From the NCBI GenBank assembly GCA_012034765.1, contig JAAUOU010000030.1, positions 1-42,104 of the forward strand: a stretch of 42,104 nucleotides of DNA, read 5' to 3'. Both the position numbers and the translations under genes were made by a program. Under the pieces are notes generated by a model that was not told the origin of the DNA, made no database searches, and saw only the letters and a program-made list of their open reading frames with translations. The stretch comes from Pleurocapsaceae cyanobacterium CSU_1_1 (GTDB lineage: Bacteria > Cyanobacteriota > Cyanobacteriia > Cyanobacteriales > Xenococcaceae). This document shows positions 35,813-42,104 of this stretch, piece by piece. The stretch's first letter is position 1. Each line of letters begins with the position of its first letter.

Positions 35813-37375
35813 ATGACTAATGATCTTTTAAAATTAATTACCCAAATGCAGCAGCCCAGTTTTTACCCACATGCTGTAGAAAACATTGAACTAATTCAAA
35901 CTCATGCTTCTCTGGTTTTTTTGACGGGAGAATATGCTTATAAAGTTAAAAAGAGTGTTAACTATGGTTTTCTTGATTATTCTACGTTAGACAAGAGAAA
36001 GCATTTTATCGAAACAGAGTTAAAACTTAATCAGAAAATCGCTCCTGAGCTTTATCTTGAAGTTATTCCCCTCAGCGAACTTGATACTCAGCTAGTTCTT
36101 AACAGTTCAAAAAATATTGTGGAATACGCTTTGAAAATGCGCCAATTTCCCCAGGAAAACCTATTTAGTAATCTTTTGAAAGCAGATAAATTATCGAGCG
36201 ATCGCTTTATTGAACTAGGTAAAATTGTCGCTCAATTTCATATCTCTGCGGAGAGTAACGATCGCATTAGCAGTTTTGGTACAGTAGCTAATCTAAATGC
36301 TGCTTTTCAAGAAAACTATCAGCAATCTCAAAAGTATATCGGCACAGTTCAAACCAAAGAGCAGTTTGAAGCCACCAAAGCATATACTGATTCTTTTTTT
36401 GATGAGAAAAAAGATTTATTTCAAACTAGGCGCGATCGCCATAAAATTAAAGAATGTCACGGAGATTTGCACCTCAAGAATATCTGCTTGTGGGAAGACA
36501 AAATTCAGTTATTTGATCGCATTGAATTTAATGAGTCTTTTCGCTTTGTTGACACTATGTATGATGTGGCATTCACTGTCATGGACTTAGAAGCGAGAGG
36601 AAAACCAGAGTTTGCTAATGTTTTCCTGAATAGCTATCTGGAATATACGGGAGATTGGTCAGGATTACTGGTATTGCCTTTATATTTGAGCAGACAAGCT
36701 TATGTTAGAGCGAAAGTAAACTCATTTTTACTCGACGATCCTCAAATTAGCGAAGCCGAAAAACAAAAGGCCGAACAAACTGCCAGTGATTATTATCGCC
36801 AAGCTTATCAATATACTCAAAGAAAATTGGGCGGTTTGATTTTGATGTCTGGCTTATCAGGTTCTGGTAAAAGTACGGTGGCAAAAAGGATTGCTCATGA
36901 TCTGGGTGCGATTCACATTCGTTCTGATGCCGTCCGCAAACATTTAGCAGGAATAGCTTTAGAGAAGCCAGGAACAGAGAGCATTTATACTCCAGAAATG
37001 ACACAGAAAACCTACGATCGCCTTTTAGAATTAGGCACGATGCTGACTAAAGAAGGATATACCGTAATCTTGGATGCCAAATACGATCGCCTGACTTTAC
37101 GACAGCCAGTAATTACTGAGGCTAAAAGTTCAAATATTCCCCTCAAAATAGTTTACTGTACTGCACCAATATCGGTATTGCGCGATCGCTTAAACCAACG
37201 TCAAAATGATATCTCTGATGCAGGAGCAGATTTAATTGAGAGTCAAAAAGCCAATGCCGAAAATTTCACCACAGAAGAACAAGGATATATAACTACTGTA
37301 GATACATCTAGAGCGGATTGGCGAAGCGAAGCTATTTACTTTGAAGGACTACGGTTTATAGCTTTTAGCTCTTAG
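35813..37375 (+). CDS. Two-domain protein: aminoglycoside-phosphotransferase-like plus P-loop kinase
   Basis: A 520-residue fusion. The N-terminal ~330 residues resemble the APH/choline-kinase fold: LTGEYAYKVKKSVNYGFLD, then the catalytic loop KECHGDLHLKNICLWEDKI and DRIEFNESFRFVDTMYDVAF. The C-terminal ~170 residues form a P-loop kinase with Walker A GLSGSGKSTVAKRIA near residue 348 and a mobile lid. Such bifunctional proteins are widespread in cyanobacteria and proteobacteria but lack a defined substrate. Pairing with pgl suggests sugar-phosphate metabolism, inference only. The stop codon lies inside a short heptamer repeat (CTTTTAG). Confidence 0.8.
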   Translation: MTNDLLKLITQMQQPSFYPHAVENIELIQTHASLVFLTGEYAYKVKKSVNYGFLDYSTLDKRKHFIETELKLNQKIAPELYLEVIPLSELDTQLVLNSSKNIVEYALKMRQFPQENLFSNLLKADKLSSDRFIELGKIVAQFHISAESNDRISSFGTVANLNAAFQENYQQSQKYIGTVQTKEQFEATKAYTDSFFDEKKDLFQTRRDRHKIKECHGDLHLKNICLWEDKIQLFDRIEFNESFRFVDTMYDVAFTVMDLEARGKPEFANVFLNSYLEYTGDWSGLLVLPLYLSRQAYVRAKVNSFLLDDPQISEAEKQKAEQTASDYYRQAYQYTQRKLGGLILMSGLSGSGKSTVAKRIAHDLGAIHIRSDAVRKHLAGIALEKPGTESIYTPEMTQKTYDRLLELGTMLTKEGYTVILDAKYDRLTLRQPVITEAKSSNIPLKIVYCTAPISVLRDRLNQRQNDISDAGADLIESQKANAENFTTEEQGYITTVDTSRADWRSEAIYFEGLRFIAFSS

Positions 37376-37454
37376 CTTTTAGCTTCTTGATGAAGTTGTT
37401 CATGGGGGAAACCCCCAAGACCACACTTCATCGCTTTTAGCTTTTAGCTTTTAA
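37362..37454. repeat. Two clusters of heptamer repeat CTTTTAG
   Basis: Copies at 37362-37382 (three, one variant CTCTTAG) and 37434-37454 (three, one variant CTTTTAA), separated by a hairpin GGGGGAAACCCCC at 37405-37417. The first cluster supplies the last codons and stop of the kinase-fusion gene. Confidence 0.8.
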
Positions 37455-37480
37455 GACATTTTCAAGTCAACTCTCTTGTT

Positions 37481-37500
37481 AAAAGCGATCGCTTTTTTAT
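37481..37500. terminator. Palindromic HIP1-centred terminator between two convergent genes
   Basis: AAAAGC-GATC-GCTTTT (37481-37496) folds to a six-pair stem with four-base loop, flanked by T residues on the plus strand. It sits between the convergent kinase-fusion gene and the glycosyltransferase gene. Confidence 0.45.
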
Positions 37501-37526
37501 TTACCAAGCCCGAAGGGCTGTATTTT

Positions 37527-37575
37527 CTTTTGACTTTTGACTTTTGACTTTTGACTTCTAACTTTTGACTTTTGA
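37527..37575. repeat. Seven-copy heptamer array CTTTTGA
   Basis: Four exact copies at 37527-37554, one degenerate CTTCTAA at 37555-37561, then two exact copies to 37575. This is the short tandemly repeated repetitive type known from cyanobacteria. The minus-strand glycosyltransferase gene ends inside it at 37558, and its last five residues SKVKS are encoded by repeat units. Confidence 0.9.
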
Positions 37576-38502
37576 ACTACTTTCATTATAGGCAGCGTAA
37601 ACCCCCTGGACGTTATACCAGTTTAAAAAGATTCTCGCTACCTGTTCGGCTAATTGAGGTTTACCTTGATTAATTAACCAGCTTAATACTGGTTGTAGGG
37701 TACGTTCATTTAGAGTTCCTCGAATTGATAATATACCCCAAAGAAGACGATGTAAAACTGTCATTTGAATCATCATTTTGACATCAAAGGTAGGATGTTT
37801 GTCATAAAAAATTACTCCCATTTTTCCTCTTTGAATTTCTTGGTCGATCATCTTGGGGATCTGCTGTAAACTAAAGGGAGGATGCCAATGATAACCCACA
37901 GCTTGGGAACATTTAATTAGTTTTAAATCGAGTTTTTTTAACCTTACTCCCAACTCTAAATCTTCCCAACCATAGAGTTGAAAACCTGTATCAAATAATC
38001 CTGCTTGTTCTAACCATTTACGTGGGATCGCCACATTACCAGTGGCAAAGTAAGCTGCGGAGAAATCGGTAATTTTATAAGGTTCTGAAGTTGGATTGTC
38101 GAAATTATTAGTATTAATTACTGCCCCATAGGTAAATAGGCGATCGCTGTTTAAATCTTGTTTTCCTTTAACTAAAGCATCACCATGAGACTGAAGAAAA
38201 GTTGCAGTAACCACTAAATCGCTATCGATAAAAACTATGATGTCACCAACGGCATTTGCTACCCCTAAATTCCTGGCTGCTGCTGCGCCTTGATGATTCT
38301 GCTTAATTACTTTTACGTGAGGCAAATTAGCCTGATTTTCTGCTAGCCAATCGACTGTGAGATCGCTCGAACCATCATCTACTAAGATAACTTCATAACC
38401 TTTAATTTTACTGTCAGTTAATTCCTGTTTTTCTAGAGCAACAAGACATTTTTGCAGTATTGGTAAACGATTATAGGTAGGAATGACGACGCTAATATAC
38501 AT
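37558..38502 (-). CDS. Family 2 glycosyltransferase
   Basis: A 314-residue GT-A enzyme. The N-terminal nucleotide-sugar site is ISVVIPTYNRLPILQKCL and VILVDDGSSDLTVDWL. The metal-binding DxD-like IIVFIDSDLVV lies near residue 115, and the acceptor-side GNVAIPRKWLEQAGLFDTGF and GWEDLELGVRLKK motifs follow. It probably builds a surface polysaccharide or lipid-linked sugar. No membrane segment. The C-terminus runs into the heptamer repeat, so the gene end may be younger than the rest. Confidence 0.85.
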   Translation of the reverse strand: MYISVVIPTYNRLPILQKCLVALEKQELTDSKIKGYEVILVDDGSSDLTVDWLAENQANLPHVKVIKQNHQGAAAARNLGVANAVGDIIVFIDSDLVVTATFLQSHGDALVKGKQDLNSDRLFTYGAVINTNNFDNPTSEPYKITDFSAAYFATGNVAIPRKWLEQAGLFDTGFQLYGWEDLELGVRLKKLDLKLIKCSQAVGYHWHPPFSLQQIPKMIDQEIQRGKMGVIFYDKHPTFDVKMMIQMTVLHRLLWGILSIRGTLNERTLQPVLSWLINQGKPQLAEQVARIFLNWYNVQGVYAAYNESSSKVKS

Positions 38503-38580
38503 CTGAACAAAGGCTAACGGCTAAAAGCTACGAACAGTATAACCATAGATGCTTTGCTTTTAATCAGCAACGACAATTCG

Positions 38581-39396
38581 TTAAACACGATTCATTTTTT
38601 CCAGCAAAACCTCAATTATTGGCGCGTCGTCACTGCTAGGATTAAGTTTAAGATAGTATTCTAGGTCAAGAATTGCTTCAGACCAACGATTGAGTTGATA
38701 ATATAGTAAACCGCGATCGCGAATCTCGGCTGTTTTGTCAGGATCTATTTTGAGAATGGCGCTCATCGTTGATAAAGCCTTGTCTATTTCTCGGCGATGG
38801 AGATAGATCAATTTGAGATTGTTGAGCATTCTCGCTAAGATCTGCTTATTACTAACAGGCGCTAACCAGGCAGGATCGAGCTTGAACTTTTGGGAATAAG
38901 CTTCATCTAATCTTTGCTGACAGTCAGCTTCAAACAGAATTTCACCATGATTATAAGGATCGACAAAAATACCCGCATGTTCAAATTCGGGGCGAATTAA
39001 AAAGTGTCCTGGTAAACCTACCCCCTGCATGGGAAAGTTTAAACGTTCAGCGATCGCTAAATAAACTATAGATAGGCTAATGGGAATTCCTAGTTTACGG
39101 TCGAGTACCAGATGTAAGAAGCTATTATCAGGATCGTAATAGTTTTTTGGGTTTCCTTTTAAGCCCAAGGTATCGAATAAATATCGGCTAATCGTTTGAA
39201 TAACTTTTAAAGGATAACGTTCAATGGGAAGCCGTGCTTCAATTTCGGCCGCAATAGCATCTAAAGCTGCTAAATATGCTTGAGGCTCTAAATCAGGGTA
39301 TTCTGCTTGAGCCAAATATAGAGACGCTTTAGCTAAATCTATCTCTGGCTGGTTTAATTCCTGATAGAAATTATGCCATTGTAATTGGTTATCCAT
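38581..39396 (-). CDS. SirB1-family transglutaminase-like protein with TPR tail
   Basis: A 271-residue protein. The transglutaminase-like SirB1 part (about 70-180) contains NYYDPDNSFLHLVLDRKLGIPISLS, given here in two parts as NYYDPDNSFLHLVL and GIPISLSIVYLAIAERL, and VGLPGHFLIRPE. The usual catalytic Cys of transglutaminases is absent, as in the family generally. The C-terminal 80 residues form two TPR units (EIDKALSTMSAILKIDP; NRWSEAILDLEYYLKLNP). Function is unknown; a scaffold is likely. Confidence 0.82.
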   Translation of the reverse strand: MDNQLQWHNFYQELNQPEIDLAKASLYLAQAEYPDLEPQAYLAALDAIAAEIEARLPIERYPLKVIQTISRYLFDTLGLKGNPKNYYDPDNSFLHLVLDRKLGIPISLSIVYLAIAERLNFPMQGVGLPGHFLIRPEFEHAGIFVDPYNHGEILFEADCQQRLDEAYSQKFKLDPAWLAPVSNKQILARMLNNLKLIYLHRREIDKALSTMSAILKIDPDKTAEIRDRGLLYYQLNRWSEAILDLEYYLKLNPSSDDAPIIEVLLEKMNRV

Positions 39397-39531
39397 CGGG
39401 GTAATAAATAGTTTCTATATTTTGCTCTAGTTATCATAGTATTTTTTCCGTAAATATACCGAGTAGCAATTGACAATTATTGCGTAACAAAAATGTCAAA
39501 CAAATTGACTTTTGACTTTCCCGTAGCGTTA

Positions 39532-41685
39532 CTAGGCTTGCTTAATCGACAAACCAACCCGTTTTAATTTCTCATTGACTTCTAATACTCTAACTTTAAT
39601 CACCTGACCAACTTTTACTACTTCATTTGGATCGCTAACAAAGCGATCGCACAGTTGAGAAATATGTACCAAACCATCTTGATGTACTCCCACGTCAACA
39701 AATGCCCCAAAGTTAACCACATTTGTCACAACGCCTTCTAACACCATTCCTTCTCGTAAATCACTAATTTCGGCAATATCTGCTTGAAAAGTGGCGTATT
39801 GAAATTGCTCTCGGGGATCTCGTCCTGGCTTTTTCAATTCCGCGATCGCATCTCGCAGAGTAGGCAAACCCACACTGTCCGTCACAAATTCTTGGAGATC
39901 GAGGCTTTTTAGGCGATCGCTAGCTTGAGTAAGACGGTCTAGAGATACCCCTAGGGTATCGGCTATTTGCTCAATTACAAGATAGCTTTCAGGATGGACG
40001 GCTGTATTATCCAAGGGATTATTACCGTTACGAATGCGGAGAAAGCCCGCAGCTTGTTCGTAAGTTTTTTTACCCAATTTGGTTACCTTCAGCAGTTCTT
40101 GACGATTATTAAAAGCTCCATGATGATTACGATATTCGACAATATTGTTAGCAATTGTTCGGGAAATTCCTGATACAAAAGTCAGCAATTCTTTGGATGC
40201 TGTATTGAGATCTACCCCTACATAATTAACGCAGCTTTCTACAGTTTCTTCTAGCTTTTGTTTGAGCAGCTTTTGATCTACGTCATGTTGATACTGCCCC
40301 ACTCCAATAGATTTGGGATCTATTTTGACTAATTCAGCTAAGGGATCTTGTAATCTTCGACCAATACTAACCGCACCCCTTACAGTTAGGTCAAGATCGG
40401 GAAATTCTTCTCTTGCCACATCACTAGCAGAATAGATCGATGCGCCCGATTCATTAACAATTACTTTGATTGGTTGTGGTTTAATTTCTCGCAAAACTTC
40501 CCCAACAAACTGGTCTGTTTCTCGTGAGGCTGTACCGTTGCCGATCGCAATTAATTCAATCTGATATTGACTAATTAAATCTTTAATTGTTTGCGCCGCC
40601 TGTTTTCTTTTCCCTTCTCCCGTATGGGGAAAAATGGCTTGATATTGCAAAAACTTACCTGTATCTGACAACACCACCACCTTACACCCTGTACGAAAGC
40701 CTGGGTCGATCGCTAGAGTCGGTTTTCTGCCCGCAGGAGAAGTTAACAGCAGGTTACGGAGATTAGCTTCAAAGGTTTGAATTGATTCTAAGTCTGCATA
40801 CTTCTGGCGATCGCTTCTTACTTCTCGAATTAACGAAGGTTTTAACAAGCGATTGAATGCATCTTTGAGCATTGTTTGGTAAAATCTTTTTAGATTGGGG
40901 TTTGGTGTGCAAATTTCCTTCCTTTCTAAATAAGACAGCACCTCAGCCTCATCAAAGGTAATATCGACAGTCAAAATCCCTTCAGATTCACCCCGATATA
41001 GAGCTAAGACATTATGAGGTGGAATCTTACTCACACCATAGCTATAGTTGCGATACATTTCATATTTGGTAGTCCCTTCTGGATAATCGCTCTTAATTTG
41101 CGAGGTGAATAGCCCTTTTTGAAACAAATATTCGCGCAAATAAGCTCTAAGATCCGCATTATCGGCTACCTGCTCGGCTAAGATATCTGCTGCTCCCGCT
41201 AAAGCCTGTTCTACTGTCTCTAATTCTTGTTCTGCCGATATATACTTACTTGCTTCGGCATCTAAAGATATTTGGGATACTTGAGGCTTATTATTGAGAG
41301 CAATCCAGTCTGCCAGAGGTTCTAATCCTCTTTCCTTAGCAATAGTAGCCTTGGTGCGTCGCTTAGGCTTATAGGGCAGATATAGATCCTCTAATTCAGT
41401 GCGATTGAAACATACTGCTATTTTCGCCTTTAGTTCGATAGTTAATTTGCCTTGAGACTCAATCTCTTCAATCACTTTTGCTTTACGCTTAATCAGCTCA
41501 TCCAGATAGGTATATCGTTCAAAAATATTCCTTAACTCTACTTCATCCAGTGAACCCGTTTGTTCTTTACGATAGCGGGCAATAAATGGTACTGTCCCCC
41601 CTTCAAGCCAGAGATCTAGAGCGTTATTGATGTTGCGGGGAGATAAAGCAAACTCTTGAGCGATCAGTTGTCGAATGTCAGTCAT
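39532..41685 (-). CDS. tex: Tex-family RNA-binding transcription accessory protein
   Basis: A 717-residue Tex/Spt6-like protein. Order: N-terminal helical region (FIARYRKEQTGSLDEVELR), YqgF/RNase H-like region (PTLAIDPGFRTGCKVVVLSD), helix-hairpin-helix (GVDLNTASKELLTFVSGISR) and C-terminal S1 domain (GMVLEGVVTNVVNFGAFVDV) from about residue 640. Tex binds nucleic acids and affects transcription of stress or toxin genes in other bacteria. Length and all domains are normal, no break. A long gap with no gene follows its start. Confidence 0.93.
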   Translation of the reverse strand: MTDIRQLIAQEFALSPRNINNALDLWLEGGTVPFIARYRKEQTGSLDEVELRNIFERYTYLDELIKRKAKVIEEIESQGKLTIELKAKIAVCFNRTELEDLYLPYKPKRRTKATIAKERGLEPLADWIALNNKPQVSQISLDAEASKYISAEQELETVEQALAGAADILAEQVADNADLRAYLREYLFQKGLFTSQIKSDYPEGTTKYEMYRNYSYGVSKIPPHNVLALYRGESEGILTVDITFDEAEVLSYLERKEICTPNPNLKRFYQTMLKDAFNRLLKPSLIREVRSDRQKYADLESIQTFEANLRNLLLTSPAGRKPTLAIDPGFRTGCKVVVLSDTGKFLQYQAIFPHTGEGKRKQAAQTIKDLISQYQIELIAIGNGTASRETDQFVGEVLREIKPQPIKVIVNESGASIYSASDVAREEFPDLDLTVRGAVSIGRRLQDPLAELVKIDPKSIGVGQYQHDVDQKLLKQKLEETVESCVNYVGVDLNTASKELLTFVSGISRTIANNIVEYRNHHGAFNNRQELLKVTKLGKKTYEQAAGFLRIRNGNNPLDNTAVHPESYLVIEQIADTLGVSLDRLTQASDRLKSLDLQEFVTDSVGLPTLRDAIAELKKPGRDPREQFQYATFQADIAEISDLREGMVLEGVVTNVVNFGAFVDVGVHQDGLVHISQLCDRFVSDPNEVVKVGQVIKVRVLEVNEKLKRVGLSIKQA

Positions 41686-41806
41686 AGAAGATTAGAGTAC
41701 ATCGCACGAAACAAGTTTGATTATATATATTTCTCTTCGAAGAATGGGGGATATCTGGAAGTCAGAAGTCACAACACTACAATAGAAGTGAAAGGTTACA
41801 AAGGCT

Positions 41807-41941
41807 ATGGTCACATGTAGTCAGATGTTAAACCAGCTAGACGAAGAAGATTTTAATTTGTGGACTGAGCAAATTGCGATCGCAATTGAGAGGCGAAATA
41901 TAGATGAGATGGACTGGAATAATTTGTTAGAGGATGTCTGA
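41807..41941 (+). pseudogene. DUF29 family N-terminal remnant
   Basis: The frame encodes 44 residues with LDEEDFNLWTEQIAIAIERR and EMDWNNLLEDV, matching the start of DUF29 proteins, which continue about 100 residues more. Here a TGA follows at once, and none of the three frames after it resembles the rest of the family. DUF29 genes are multicopy and often decayed in cyanobacteria. The part containing IAIAI is encoded by a HIP1 octamer. Confidence 0.6.
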
Positions 41942-42069
41942 AAAGTCAAAATAAATGCGATCGCGAAGAGAAATAAGAAAAACTCCCGCTACATTTAGTT
42001 CTGTCAATCGTAAAAAAGACAGGTAGAGAGAGTAGTGAAAACATCATATCGCACCAATTTGACAGATGA

Positions 42070-42104
42070 GCCCTAAAGGACTAGCTTCGCGTCGCAATGG
42101 GAAA
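42070..42104. repeat. Dispersed modular repeat, copy C (partial, at window edge)
   Basis: GCCCTAAAGGA followed by CTAGCTTCGCGTCGC joins two modules of copy A (23533-23543 and 23568-23582) with the middle deleted. The right edge of the window truncates it. Confidence 0.7.

Larger units (their letters stand above)
41686..42104. other. Right-end region with a gene remnant and repeats
   Basis: Apart from a 44-codon DUF29-like remnant (41807-41941) I see no gene. The last 35 bases carry a third copy of the dispersed repeat. The sequence between (41942-42065) has stops in all frames. Confidence 0.6.

Overview
This 42.1 kb window is chromosomal DNA from a cyanobacterium. The evidence is the very frequent HIP1 octamer (GCGATCGC) inside and between genes, the AT-rich composition, and cyanobacterial families such as Tic20, FutB, long NusB, a biopterin-glucosyltransferase-like GT4 and DUF502. 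Heptamer tandem repeats (CTTTTGA type) and modular palindromic dispersed repeats also fit. I cannot name the genus. Most of the window is housekeeping DNA with short, mixed-strand transcription units. I saw no rRNA, tRNA, CRISPR array or prophage.

Left part (1-16 kb). The window opens inside an ISAs1-type insertion sequence whose end lies in the 3' end of uraH. A frameshifted Cache histidine kinase, a RibD-type reductase, a tic20 gene with an in-frame amber codon, a DUF2470 protein, an unknown protein and a GNAT enzyme follow. Next come a GAF-GAF-adenylate cyclase, the iron permease FutB, a CopM-like DUF305 lipoprotein, a PHP phosphoesterase, an AEC carrier, a CAP-domain protein with a probable frameshift, a MATE exporter and a membrane-anchored CHAT protease-like protein.

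Middle part (16-31 kb). An AbrB/PIN toxin-antitoxin pair is followed by adenosine kinase, TatC, a membrane-tailed response regulator, a VOC protein, GltX and AhcY. AhcY and adenosine kinase together would clear S-adenosylhomocysteine. AhcY looks like the longer proteobacterial/eukaryotic type and has a 518 bp upstream region with a candidate structured RNA. Then come a frameshifted ExoD, a membrane-anchored methyltransferase, a GT4 enzyme, HrcA, a rhodanese, a tyrosine recombinase flanked by near-perfect inverted repeats, a frameshifted RlmB/TrmH methyltransferase, Mini-III RNase and a STAS protein.

Right part (31-42 kb). This holds a 0.7 kb repeat-rich gap, a sugar-type ABC binding protein, NusB, a DUF502 protein, Pgl with a kinase-like fusion protein, a GT2 enzyme, a SirB1/TPR protein, Tex, and a terminal region with a DUF29 remnant and another copy of the dispersed repeat.

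The strongest global signal is the number of broken reading frames. There is one IS disruption, one amber codon, three clear single-base frameshifts, one probable further frameshift and one gene remnant. This is either real gene decay or an indel-prone assembly, and reads would decide. The most interesting candidates for new biology are the ahcY leader, the membrane-tailed response regulator and the inverted-repeat-flanked recombinase.
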